Below, piece by piece: positions 9,557 to 17,808 of a stretch of 64,000 nt of DNA. Source of the DNA: a bacterium (lineage in GTDB: Bacteria; Pseudomonadota; Gammaproteobacteria; Burkholderiales; Thiobacillaceae); NCBI GenBank assembly GCA_009772925.1, contig WOUQ01000003.1:62001-126000 (forward strand), written 5' to 3'. Each line of letters starts with the position of its first letter. Position 1 is the first letter of the stretch. A program made the position numbers and the translations under genes. The notes beneath the pieces are model-generated. The model was not told the origin of the DNA. It searched no databases and worked only from the letters and a program-made list of their open reading frames with translations.

Positions 9557-9749
9557 TGTCGTTGCCACCCTGGAAGACCTGCCGGCCAGTCGTCTGACCA
9601 AGGGGCAAGTCGGCACGATTGTGGAAGTGCTCTCGACGGGGATGTACCTGGTCGAATTTGCCGACCTGAACGGTGTGGCTTATGCCATCGAACCCATTCC
9701 CGGAGACAATCTCATGCCGCTTCGGCATGCCCCAGCCTTGGCCGCCTAA
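9543..9749 (+). CDS. DUF4926 domain protein, small accessory protein
   Basis: A 68-residue protein, MKPLDVVATLEDLPASRLTK at the N-terminus, then GQVGTIVEVL, YLVEFADLNG and AYAIEPIPGDNL. This is the compact SH3-like barrel pattern of DUF4926 proteins, which usually accompany DUF6883 genes in toxin-antitoxin-like pairs. The start at 9543 is preferred over an in-frame ATG at 9525 because GGAGA lies a few bases upstream. No molecular function is established. It sits between the amidotransferase and the DUF433/DUF5615 module, in a stretch interrupting the polysaccharide operon. Confidence 0.7.
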   Translation: MKPLDVVATLEDLPASRLTKGQVGTIVEVLSTGMYLVEFADLNGVAYAIEPIPGDNLMPLRHAPALAA

Positions 9750-9832
9750 CTGTCTTGCCGCATCCTTGACCCTCCGAATTATCCACGTCTTCGAACATTC
9801 CCCGTCCCCACGGCGATCAAACGGAGTCAGAC

Positions 9833-10063
9833 ATGGCCAGTGAAATGCACAGAATCACCATGGACCCCGCAATTTGCGGGGGGCGCCCCTGTATCCGCAA
9901 GACCCGAGTCAGGGTGAAGGATGTCCTCGACTTGTTGGCGGCCGGTGCAAGCGCGGAAGAAATCCTGGGGGACTACCCCTATCTGGAACGTGGCGACATT
10001 TCGGCAGCCCTGGAATTCGCCGCGCAATATCTGGACCACACGATTTTGCGCCCTGCGGCATGA
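9833..10063 (+). CDS. DUF433 antitoxin-like protein (VapB45 type)
   Basis: A 76-residue DUF433 protein. It has RITMDPAICGGRPCIRKTRV, the ICGGxPxIxGTRxxV-type motif of the family, followed by the helical segment VKDVLDLLAAGASAEEIL and YPYLERGDISAALEFAA. Family members form a winged helix-turn-helix and act as antitoxins and repressors of an adjoining DUF5615 PIN-like toxin. The stop codon overlaps the start of that toxin gene (ATGA). A purine-rich stretch just upstream of ATG 9833 could serve as the ribosome-binding site. Confidence 0.87.
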   Translation: MASEMHRITMDPAICGGRPCIRKTRVRVKDVLDLLAAGASAEEILGDYPYLERGDISAALEFAAQYLDHTILRPAA

Positions 10064-10398
10064 TCCGTTTCCTGGTGGATGCCCAATTGCCTCCCGCACT
10101 GGCCCGTTGGTTGAGTGATCGTGGATATCCCTCCGAACATGTGTTCGATTTTGGCCGGGATGGCACCAGCGATCTGGAAATATGGGATAGAGCGCTCGGC
10201 TTGGGATCGGTCATCCTTTCGAAAGACGAGGATTTTTCCATGCGCGCCTTACGCAGCAAGCAAGCGCCGCGGATTGTCTGGATACGTATTGGCAATACCC
10301 GACGCAACGAGTTGATGCGCTGGTTTGAGGGGCTGTTGCCGGAATTGCTGGCGGCAATCGAACGGGGCGAACGAATCATCGAAATCGGCGAAAAATGA
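10060..10398 (+). CDS. DUF5615 PIN-like toxin
   Basis: A 112-residue Mut7-C/PIN-like ribonuclease fold. The N-terminal FLVDAQLPPALARWL supplies the first acidic residue, HVFDFGRDGTSDLEIWD the second cluster, and SKDEDFSMRAL the third acidic patch. RIGNTRRNEL follows. It should act as an RNase toxin held in check by the DUF433 partner encoded immediately upstream. It overlaps neighbours on both sides: its ATG overlaps the DUF433 stop, and its TGA overlaps the ATG of the next glycosyltransferase. The module has therefore been inserted without breaking translational coupling of the sugar operon. Confidence 0.87.
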   Translation: MIRFLVDAQLPPALARWLSDRGYPSEHVFDFGRDGTSDLEIWDRALGLGSVILSKDEDFSMRALRSKQAPRIVWIRIGNTRRNELMRWFEGLLPELLAAIERGERIIEIGEK

Positions 10399-11612
10399 CT
10401 CTCCGCATCCTTCACGTCTTCGACCACTCCCTGCCGCTGCACTCGGGTTACACCTTCCGCAGCGCCAATATCCTGCGTGGCCAGCGCCGCCTGGGCTGGG
10501 AGACCTTCCACCTCACCAGCCCCAAGCAACTCGACGCCCGGGGCCTGGAAGAGGAGGCGGACGGCCTGCGCTTCTACCGCACGCCCAAACCCTCGGGCCT
10601 TGCCAGCCGGCTGCCGGTGCTCAACCAGTGGGCGCTGATGAAGGCCACCGAGCAGCGCCTGATGGAACTGGCCAGGGAACTGCGGCCGGACCTCATCCAC
10701 GCCCATTCCCCCGTGCTCAACGCCTGGCCCGCCATCCACGTGGGCCGCGCCCTGGGCATCCCGTCGGTGTACGAAATCCGTGCCTTCTGGGAAGACGCCG
10801 CGGTCGACCACGGCACGCAGAAGGAAGGCGGGCTGCGCTACCACCTGACCAAGACCCTGGAGACCACCGCCGTGCGCACTGCCAGCCAGGTGGTCACCAT
10901 CTGCCAGGGCCTGCGCGGCGACCTCATCGCGCGTGGCATCCTGCCCGGCAAGATCGGCGTGGTGCCCAACGCCGTCGATATCGAACACTTCCAGCTCAGT
11001 TCCGGCCCCGATCCCGCACTGAAGGCCAGCCTCGGCCTGGCCGGCTGCCGCGTCATCGGCTTCCTGGGCTCGTTCTACGCCTACGAGGGACTGGACCTGC
11101 TGCTCGCCGCCCTGCCGAAGATCCTGGCACAGGCCCCCGACGTGCGCGTCCTGCTGGTCGGCGGCGGTCCCCAGGACGCCAATCTCAAGGCCCAGGCGCA
11201 ACGCCTGGGCCTGGCGGACAAGGTGGTGTTCGTCGGCCGCGTGCCGCATGCCGAGGTGAGCCGTTACTACGATCTGGTCGACCTGCTCGCCTATCCCCGC
11301 CACGCCATGCGCCTCACCGATCTGGTCACGCCCCTCAAGCCGCTGGAGGCCATGGCCCAGGGCCATCTGCTCATCGCTTCCGACGTGGGCGGGCACAAGG
11401 AACTCATCGAGGACGGCGCCACCGGATTCCTGTTCCGCGCCGAGGATGGAGAGGACCTGGCGCGCAAGGCCTTGCAAGCGCTCAACCTGCCCGACCGGGG
11501 TGCCGCCATCCGCGCCAATGGCCGCCGCTTCGTGGAGCGGGAACGCACCTGGGACCGCAGCATTGCGAACTACAAGGCCATCTATGGCAGGGCATTGGGC
11601 CGGACCTTATGA
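10395..11612 (+). CDS. Exosortase A-associated glycosyltransferase, Daro_2409 type (TIGR04063)
   Basis: A 405-residue GT-B enzyme. The opening LRILHVFDHSLPLHSGYTFR matches the signature of the Daro_2409 family seen in XrtA polysaccharide loci. The donor-binding half shows VIGFLGSFYAYEGLDLLL, VRVLLVGGGPQ, LLAYPRHAMRLTDLVTPLKPLEAMA and ASDVGGHKELIEDG. It transfers a sugar on the cytoplasmic face of the inner membrane; donor and acceptor cannot be read from sequence. The start overlaps the DUF5615 stop, so it now depends on the toxin gene for coupled translation, unless it has its own promoter. Confidence 0.9.
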   Translation: MTLRILHVFDHSLPLHSGYTFRSANILRGQRRLGWETFHLTSPKQLDARGLEEEADGLRFYRTPKPSGLASRLPVLNQWALMKATEQRLMELARELRPDLIHAHSPVLNAWPAIHVGRALGIPSVYEIRAFWEDAAVDHGTQKEGGLRYHLTKTLETTAVRTASQVVTICQGLRGDLIARGILPGKIGVVPNAVDIEHFQLSSGPDPALKASLGLAGCRVIGFLGSFYAYEGLDLLLAALPKILAQAPDVRVLLVGGGPQDANLKAQAQRLGLADKVVFVGRVPHAEVSRYYDLVDLLAYPRHAMRLTDLVTPLKPLEAMAQGHLLIASDVGGHKELIEDGATGFLFRAEDGEDLARKALQALNLPDRGAAIRANGRRFVERERTWDRSIANYKAIYGRALGRTL

Positions 11613-11676
11613 ATGCACACCAAATAGCGCACCATCCGATGACATAATTGGTGATATCAAGCACTCGGAGAGAAGC

Positions 11677-11874
11677 ATGCGTACCACTGTCAACCTGGAT
11701 GAAGCCCTGATTGCCAAAGCCCAGGCCCTGTGCGGCCTGCAAGAGCGCGGTGCGCTGCTGCGCGCAGCCCTGCACGCGCTGATCGAGCGGGAAAGCGCAC
11801 GCCGGTTGGCAAAGCTGGGCGGTAGTGAACCCCAATTGGCGGATATCCCCCGCCGTCGCGGACCAGAGCAGTGA
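11677..11874 (+). CDS. vapB: VapB-family antitoxin
   Basis: A 65-residue protein starting MRTTVNLDEALIAKAQALCG, the N-terminal ribbon-helix-helix pattern of VapB antitoxins (pfam09957 type), followed by LLRAALHALIERESARRLAKLGG and the toxin-wrapping tail. GGAGAG about eight bases before ATG 11677 serves as ribosome-binding site. Its stop overlaps the GTG start of the downstream vapC reading frame. The gene itself is intact, although the toxin partner appears frameshifted. Confidence 0.87.
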   Translation: MRTTVNLDEALIAKAQALCGLQERGALLRAALHALIERESARRLAKLGGSEPQLADIPRRRGPEQ

Positions 11875-12241
11875 TACTGGTCGATACCTCCATCTGGATC
11901 GACCATTTACGCTCGGGCAACGTAACGCTTGCCGCTCTTCTGCAAGGGGAACGGGTATGCTCCACCCCTGGATCATCGGCGAGTTGGCCTGTGGTCAACT
12001 GGGCAATCGGGCCGAACTGTTAGCGTTGCTGGGCGCATTGCCGAGCCTGAATCCCGCCAGCGAAGAGGAAACCTTGCTGTTCATCGAAAAACGCCGGCTC
12101 ATGGGCCGAGGTATCGGTTATATCGATGTACACCTGCTCGTGGCCTGTGTGATGCACGGCACGACACTGTGGACGCGGGATCAGCGCTTGGCGAAGGTCG
12201 CGGTGGAACTCGGGCTGGCCGATCAGCCGAATGCCCATTAG
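11871..12241 (+). pseudogene. vapC: vapC PIN-domain toxin, frameshifted
   Basis: From GTG 11871 the frame reads ILVDTSIWIDHLRSGNVTLA and LLQGERV, a perfect VapC start with the first catalytic Asp. Conserved sequence then continues in another frame from 11957: MLHPWIIGELACG, LMGRGIGYIDVHLL and LWTRDQRLAKVA, which hold the remaining acidic residues. Joining the halves needs one extra base near 11955, giving a normal ~123-residue toxin. Without it, the first frame stops at 12021-12023. No slippery heptamer is obvious, so this is a one-base deletion or a sequencing error. If real, VapB is an orphan antitoxin. Confidence 0.82.
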
Positions 12242-12324
12242 CCGAACAAGCACCGTGAGCGAACCTCGCCTCCTTCCCAAGCCAACACAGACCGGATCCG
12301 GTCAGGCTATGCAAGGAGCCGCGC

Positions 12325-13416
12325 GTGGCCGCGCGCCCTGAACCTCGCACCGTGCCGTCGCGCCTGGCCCTGGTGGGGCCGATGCCACCACCCGCGGGCG
12401 GTATGGCCAACCAGACCCTGCAGCTCGCGCGCCTGTTGGAAGGGGAGGGCGTGCATGTGGAAATCGTGCAGGTCAACGCCCCATATTCGCCGGCCTGGGC
12501 CGGCCGCGTGCCGGTGCTGCGCGCGGCCTTCCGCCTGCTGCCCTATCTCTATCGCCTGTGGCGGGCGGCCGGGCGCAATGAGCTGTTCCACATCATGGCC
12601 AATTCCGGCTGGTCCTGGCACCTGTTCGCCGCGCCGGCCATCTGGATCGCCCGTCTGCGCGGCATCCCCGCCGTGGTCAATTACCGGGGCGGCGAGGCGG
12701 AGCCCTTCCTGCGCAAGGCGGCGGGCATGGTGCGTTTTTCCATGCGCCGCGCCGCGGCGCTGGCGGTACCCTCCGGCTTCCTGACGGAGGTCTTCGCTCG
12801 TTTCGGCATGGACGCGCGCATCGTGCCCAACATCATCGACCTGGAAAAATTCCGTGCCGGCGCTCCGAATCCCGGCGACATCCACGTCGTCGTGGCGCGC
12901 AACCTGGAGCCGCTCTATGACATCGCCAGCGCCCTGCGCGCCCTCGCCCTGTTGCGGGAGCGGCATCCCGGCGCGCGCATGAGCGTGGCCGGGTCGGGGC
13001 CGGAGCGGGCGAATCTGGAACGGCTCGCCGCCGAACTCGGCATCGCCGACCGAGTCCGCTTCACCGGCCGCCTGGACAGCCAGGCCATGGCAGCGCTGTA
13101 TCGCGAGGCCACCCTAAGCCTAAACCCATCCCTGGCCGATAACATGCCCAACTCGGTGCTGGAGGCTCTGGCCTGCGGCCTGCCCGTGGTCAGCACCGAC
13201 GTGGGCGGTGTGCCCCATCTGGTGCGCCACGAACATACCGCGTTGCTGGTCAAGCCCGGCGACGCTCCTGCCATGGCGGAGGCGATGGCGCGTCTGATCG
13301 AGGAGGAAGGCTTGAAGGAGGTACTGGTGCGCAATGGCCGCGTTCACGTGCAGGCATTCACTTGGCGCGCGGTGGGCCCGCAATGGTTGGAAATCTACCG
13401 GGAGGTGCGGGCATGA
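12325..13416 (+). CDS. Glycosyltransferase family 4
   Basis: A 363-residue GT-B enzyme starting at GTG 12325, chosen because AGGAG lies about six bases upstream. The N-terminal domain begins LALVGPMPPPAGGMANQTLQL and the C-terminal domain has VVVARNLEPLYDIASALRAL, MSVAGSGPERANLE, LSLNPSLADNMPNSVLEALACGLPVV and STDVGGVPHLV. It most likely builds the repeat unit at the inner membrane. It restarts the polysaccharide operon after the VapBC segment. Confidence 0.9.
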   Translation: MAARPEPRTVPSRLALVGPMPPPAGGMANQTLQLARLLEGEGVHVEIVQVNAPYSPAWAGRVPVLRAAFRLLPYLYRLWRAAGRNELFHIMANSGWSWHLFAAPAIWIARLRGIPAVVNYRGGEAEPFLRKAAGMVRFSMRRAAALAVPSGFLTEVFARFGMDARIVPNIIDLEKFRAGAPNPGDIHVVVARNLEPLYDIASALRALALLRERHPGARMSVAGSGPERANLERLAAELGIADRVRFTGRLDSQAMAALYREATLSLNPSLADNMPNSVLEALACGLPVVSTDVGGVPHLVRHEHTALLVKPGDAPAMAEAMARLIEEEGLKEVLVRNGRVHVQAFTWRAVGPQWLEIYREVRA

Positions 13417-13497
13417 CGGGGTTTCCGCCCGCGCGCCTCGTTGCACCCGGCCCGGCAGCCGCCGGGCATTATGTTCCCCGGGATAAGTCCGTGTGAA

Positions 13498-15051
13498 ATG
13501 CTGTTCAATTCGGTCGAATTCCTTTTCCTCTTCCTCCCCATCCTTCTGGGTGTGTTTTTTCTCCTGGGGAGGTCGAGCCATCGGCTGGCGGCCACCTGGC
13601 TGACCGCGGGGTCCATTTTTTTCTATGGCTGGTGGAATCCGGCCTACGTCGGTCTTCTGCTCGCCTCCATCGTCTTCAATTATCTGGTCGGTTACGGCCT
13701 GGCCCGCGGGGGCGACGTCGGCTCCGTCAGGAGGAAGCGCCTGCTGACCTTCGGCGTGGTGTGCGATCTCGCCCTGCTCGGCTATTACAAGTACGCGAAT
13801 TTCTTCATCGACACCGTGAACGTCGCGCTGGGCAGCGGCTATGGCTTCACCGACATCCTCCTGCCCCTGGGCATCTCCTTCTTCACCTTCACCCAGATCG
13901 CTTTCCTGGTGGATGCCGCGCGCGGCGAGGCGAAGGAATTCGATTTCATCCACTACAGCCTTTTCGTCACCTATTTCCCACATCTGATCGCCGGACCGGT
14001 GCTGCATCACAAGGAAATGATGCCCCAGTTCGGCCAGGCGACCACCTATCGCTTCAGCCATGCGTTCTTCACCGTCGGCCTGACCATCTTCGCCTTGGGC
14101 CTGTTCAAGAAGGTGGTGCTGGCCGACGGCATCGCGCCCTATGTCGGCCCGGCCTTCGCCGCCGCTGAATCCGGTGACGCCCCGGGCTTCTTCCAAGCCT
14201 GGGGCGGTGCGCTGGCCTACACGCTGCAACTGTATTTCGATTTCTCGGGGTACTCGGACATGGCCATCGGCCTGTCCTACATGATCGGCGTGCGCTTGCC
14301 GCTGAACTTCAATTCCCCCTATCAGGCGGTCAACATCGCCGATTTCTGGCGCAGATGGCACATGACCCTGTCCCGCTTCCTGCGCGACTACCTGTACATC
14401 CCCCTCGGGGGCAACCGCAAGGGCCCCGCCCGCCGCTACCTGAACCTGATAGTCACCATGCTGCTAGGCGGGCTCTGGCATGGCGCAGGCTGGACCTTCG
14501 TCATCTGGGGTGGCCTGCATGGTCTCTATCTGGTCGTGCATCAGGCCTGGCAGAGTCTGCGCGCGAGGATGGGGCAGGACTTGTCCACGTCTACCCGGCT
14601 CGGCCGCGCCGCCGGGATCGCGCTGACCTTCCTGGCCGTCGTGGTGGGATGGGTGTTTTTCCGGGCCCATAGCCTGGATGGCGCCCTTGCCCTGCTTGCC
14701 GGCATGCTGGGGATGAACGGTGTATCCATGCCCGCCGCGGTCGCCCTGCATGCGGGCGAGGTCGCGCGCTGGCTGGAGGGAGCCGGCGTGGCGTTCACGC
14801 CGGGAGGCGGCCGAGAATTCGTCATGAACTACCTGTGGATTGCCATCCTGCTGCCCATCGTGTTCCTGATGCCCAACACCCAGCAGATCATGGCCCGCTT
14901 CCAGCCCGCCCTCGACCATGGGGGGGGCTCCGCAAGCGTGCGCTTCACCTGGCGTCCGGGGTGGCGGTGGGGTGCCATCATGACGCTGGTTCTCGCCGGC
15001 GGCTTGCTGTCCCTGACCCGGCCCAGTGAATTCCTGTATTTCCAGTTCTGA
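13498..15051 (+). CDS. MBOAT-family O-acyltransferase (AlgI-like)
   Basis: A 517-residue polytopic membrane protein starting MLFNSVEFLFLFLPILLGVFF, the AlgI-type opening. It carries YYKYANFF, the PLGISFFTFTQIAFLVD segment, the RRWHMTLSRFLRDYLYIPLGGNRKG loop and the catalytic histidine in GGLWHGAGWTF. MBOAT proteins of this kind transfer acetyl groups across the membrane to periplasmic polysaccharide, normally with an SGNH/AlgJ-like partner, which follows here. The frame is open further 5' but those residues do not look like protein. A 27-codon frame (13413-13496) overlaps the upstream stop and may couple translation. Confidence 0.93.
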   Translation: MLFNSVEFLFLFLPILLGVFFLLGRSSHRLAATWLTAGSIFFYGWWNPAYVGLLLASIVFNYLVGYGLARGGDVGSVRRKRLLTFGVVCDLALLGYYKYANFFIDTVNVALGSGYGFTDILLPLGISFFTFTQIAFLVDAARGEAKEFDFIHYSLFVTYFPHLIAGPVLHHKEMMPQFGQATTYRFSHAFFTVGLTIFALGLFKKVVLADGIAPYVGPAFAAAESGDAPGFFQAWGGALAYTLQLYFDFSGYSDMAIGLSYMIGVRLPLNFNSPYQAVNIADFWRRWHMTLSRFLRDYLYIPLGGNRKGPARRYLNLIVTMLLGGLWHGAGWTFVIWGGLHGLYLVVHQAWQSLRARMGQDLSTSTRLGRAAGIALTFLAVVVGWVFFRAHSLDGALALLAGMLGMNGVSMPAAVALHAGEVARWLEGAGVAFTPGGGREFVMNYLWIAILLPIVFLMPNTQQIMARFQPALDHGGGSASVRFTWRPGWRWGAIMTLVLAGGLLSLTRPSEFLYFQF

Positions 15052-15063
15052 GGCAGGCATCGG

Positions 15064-16336
15064 ATGAAGGCTTATCTCCAGTTCTGGCTGATCGCCACCA
15101 CCCTGCTCCTGCTGTGTGTGGCGGGTTTCAATCTCATCGTCGATCCCTATGGGCTTTTCCGTCTGGTCGACACGCCGGGCTTCAACGCGGTGAAGCCCCA
15201 GGCGGGCCATCACGGCGCGATGGTCAAGGCCTACCAAGTCACGAGGGTGAAGCCGCGCGGACTGATACTGGGCAATTCCCGCGCGGAGGTGGGCTTCAAC
15301 CCGGAGCATGGGGCCTGGCCCGAGGAGGCGAAACCAGTCTTCAATCTCGCGTTGCCGGGGACCGGAACAGCCAGCAGTCTGCGTTACCTGCGCCACGTGC
15401 TGGCGGATTCGCGGGACACCGGCCGGCCGCCGCCCGCGGTTGTGGTCTGGGGCATCGACCTGATGGATTTTCTGGTGGACGAGACGCAAGCCAGGCCCGG
15501 GAGATCACCCAACAAGCAAGACCGGCGTTTGCTGACCCTCCCCGATGGTTCCCGCAATCCCGGCAGGCCGTTCCAGAGGATCAAGGATTATGGCGAAGCC
15601 ACGTTTACCCTGGGCGCCCTGATCGATTCCCTGGAAACCCTGCGCGCCCAGGGCGATGCCCACGCCCGGAACCTGACGCCCCTGGGGTTCAACCCCATGC
15701 GCGACTATCTCGGGATCGCCGCGAACGAAGGCTACTGGGCGCTTTTCAGGCAACGGGACATCGAGAACCTGCGCGCCTATCTGAGCCGGCCCAAGTCCCT
15801 GCATGACGCCACCGGGCCTTCGTCCGGCGCGCTGGACGACTTCCGTGAGGTCCTCGACCTGTGCAGACGGAATAACATCTCGCTGAAACTGGTCATCTAT
15901 CCTTATCATGCGCACCTGCTGGAAATCCTGCGTATCTCGGGCCACCTGCCGGTCTTCGAGGCATGGAAAAGGGAATTGGTGCATATCCCTCGGCGAAGAG
16001 GCGCGCCGATCCGGTGGCGGCTCCTTCCCGCTATGGGACTTCAGCGGTTTCAATGAGTACTCCATGGAGCCAGTGCCGTTGAGAGGCGACCGCGCCACCG
16101 AGATGCGGTGGTACTGGGAGGCGGGGCATTTCAAACGGGAACTGGGTGACCGGATCCTGGAGGAAGTGTTATCCGGAGAGCGAGGGCGCACGGGATTCGG
16201 CGTGCGTCTCGATGCGCGCAACATCGAAGCCGGATCGGCGGCGATGCATGAAGGGTATGCCGGTTACAGGAGGCATTTCCCGACTGACGTGTCTCAACTG
16301 GAACATCTTGCCACCGGACAGGGTGGAGGAAGGTAG
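15064..16336 (+). pseudogene. SGNH/AlgJ-like acetylation partner of the MBOAT protein, frameshifted
   Basis: The first frame (15064-16056) begins with a membrane anchor, FWLIATTLLLLCVAGFNLIV, then LILGNSRAEVGFNP (SGNH-like block) and VVVWGIDLMDFLVDE. Around 15985-15990, after AWKRELVHI, homology moves to the next frame: GEEARRS, SFPLWDFSGFNEY, MRWYWEAGHFKRELGD and FGVRLDARNIEAG, ending at 16336. One missing base explains this; restored, the protein has about 424 residues. The DFSG and H residues of the second part would complete the active site. It should acetylate polysaccharide in the periplasm together with the MBOAT protein. If the shift is real, O-acetylation is likely lost. Confidence 0.8.
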
Positions 16337-16437
16337 CATCGCGCATGTGCGTAAGCTGGAGAGCGGCATGGAGCGAATGAGAGACAGGGCGGCCAATGGC
16401 TTGAGCCGGACTGCCGCACTGGGGTCGCCGGCCTGAC

Positions 16438-17808
16438 ATGTCCCTGCGCACCCGCATCATTTCGAGTCTGTTGTTTCCGCTTCAGGAGCGGATGAAGCGG
16501 CACGACACGTTCCGTGTCCGACGCGAGATGGAACAGAGCCAGTATTGGCCGCCGGAGCGGATCGAGTCCCTGCGTGTGGAGCGGCTGCGGTCGTTGCTCG
16601 GCGAAGCGGGCCGGCATGTGCCCTACTACCGAGACCTGTTCGCGCGGCTGGGCTTCGACCCCGCGCGCGTCACCTCCACGGCCGAACTGGGGCGCTTGCC
16701 GTTTCTGGACAAAGCCACCATCCGCGCGCATACCGATGCCCTCAAGTCCGAGCGGGCCGTTGGCCTGGCGCGCTTCAACACCGGCGGTTCCAGCGGCGAG
16801 CCGCTGATCTTCTTCATCGGCAACGAACGGGTATCCCATGACGTCGCCGCGAAATGGCGCGCCACGCGTTGGTGGGGCGTCGATATCGGCGATCCGGAGA
16901 TCGTCCTGTGGGGCTCCCCCATCGAACTCACCTCGCAGGACCGGATGCGCCAGTTGCGCGATGCGCTGATGCGCACCCGGCTGTTACCGGCCTTCGAGAT
17001 GTCGCCGGAAAAGGTGGAGGGCTTCATCCGCGAGATACGCGCCATGCGGCCCAGGATGTTGTTCGGCTACCCGTCCGCCTTCGCCCATATCGCCCGCCAT
17101 GCCGAGGAACGGGGCATGCGACTCGACGACCTGGGCATCCGCGTGGCCTTCGTCACCTCGGAACGCCTGTACGACCACCAGCGCGAGCTCATCCAGCGGG
17201 TGTTCAATTGCCCGGTGGCCAACGGTTACGGCGGCCGCGACGCCGGCTTCATCGCCCACCAGTGCCCCGCCGGCGGCATGCACCTGACCCATGAGGATCT
17301 CATCGTGGAAATCGTCGATGGCGAGGGCCGTGTCCTGCCGCCCGGCGAAAGTGGCGAAATCGTCGTCACGCATCTGGCCACGCGGGATTTTCCTTTCATC
17401 CGCTACCGCACGGGGGATGTCGGCGTGCTGGATGATCGACCCTGTTCCTGTGGCCGCACCCTCCCGCTTTTAAGGGAAGTGCAGGGGCGCAGCACGGATT
17501 TCCTGGTGGCCAGGGATGGCACTGTCATGCATGGCCTGTCCCTCATCTACATCGTGCGAGACCTTCCCGGTGTGCGGCAGTTCAAGATCGCGCAGGAAAG
17601 CCTGGACCTGACGCGCATCCTGTTGGTCACCGATGCCGCCTTCGATCGCGCCCGGGTGTCGGAAATCGCGAGCGCCGCCCGGGCCAGACTGGGTGGGGAC
17701 GTCACTGTGAAAATCGAGCTGGTGGATGAGATCCCGCCGGAACAATCGGGCAAATACCGCTACGTGGTCAGCAAGGTGGTGCCCGGCACGACAGGAAAGG
17801 CAGCCTGA
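16438..17808 (+). CDS. CapK/PaaK-like adenylate-forming enzyme
   Basis: A 456-residue member of the phenylacetate-CoA-ligase-like AMP-binding superfamily, closest in layout to the capsule protein CapK. Key blocks are NTGGSSGEPL (P-loop-like adenylation motif), MLFGYPSAFAHIA, NGYGGRDAGFIA, IRYRTGDVGVLD and the final EIPPEQSGKYRYVVSKV with the catalytic Lys region. It likely activates a carboxylic acid for transfer to the polysaccharide or to a carrier protein; the acid is not known. Its TGA overlaps the start of the next gene (TGATG). Confidence 0.88.
   Translation: MSLRTRIISSLLFPLQERMKRHDTFRVRREMEQSQYWPPERIESLRVERLRSLLGEAGRHVPYYRDLFARLGFDPARVTSTAELGRLPFLDKATIRAHTDALKSERAVGLARFNTGGSSGEPLIFFIGNERVSHDVAAKWRATRWWGVDIGDPEIVLWGSPIELTSQDRMRQLRDALMRTRLLPAFEMSPEKVEGFIREIRAMRPRMLFGYPSAFAHIARHAEERGMRLDDLGIRVAFVTSERLYDHQRELIQRVFNCPVANGYGGRDAGFIAHQCPAGGMHLTHEDLIVEIVDGEGRVLPPGESGEIVVTHLATRDFPFIRYRTGDVGVLDDRPCSCGRTLPLLREVQGRSTDFLVARDGTVMHGLSLIYIVRDLPGVRQFKIAQESLDLTRILLVTDAAFDRARVSEIASAARARLGGDVTVKIELVDEIPPEQSGKYRYVVSKVVPGTTGKAA

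Noticed and set aside
6329-9616. Very long open frame (over 1000 codons) on the minus strand
   Set aside because: It lies entirely antisense to the TIGR03088-type transferase and the amidotransferase, which show full family motifs. Residue content (Gly, His, Val, Gln rich, no motifs) is typical of antisense frames in high-GC DNA.
11940-11970. Programmed frameshifting in vapC
   Set aside because: No slippery heptamer, internal Shine-Dalgarno-like site or downstream hairpin is apparent; a simple indel is more likely.
13413-13496. 27-codon frame between glycosyltransferase and MBOAT
   Set aside because: It overlaps the upstream stop but has no similarity to anything recognised and ends just before the MBOAT start; at most it aids coupling.
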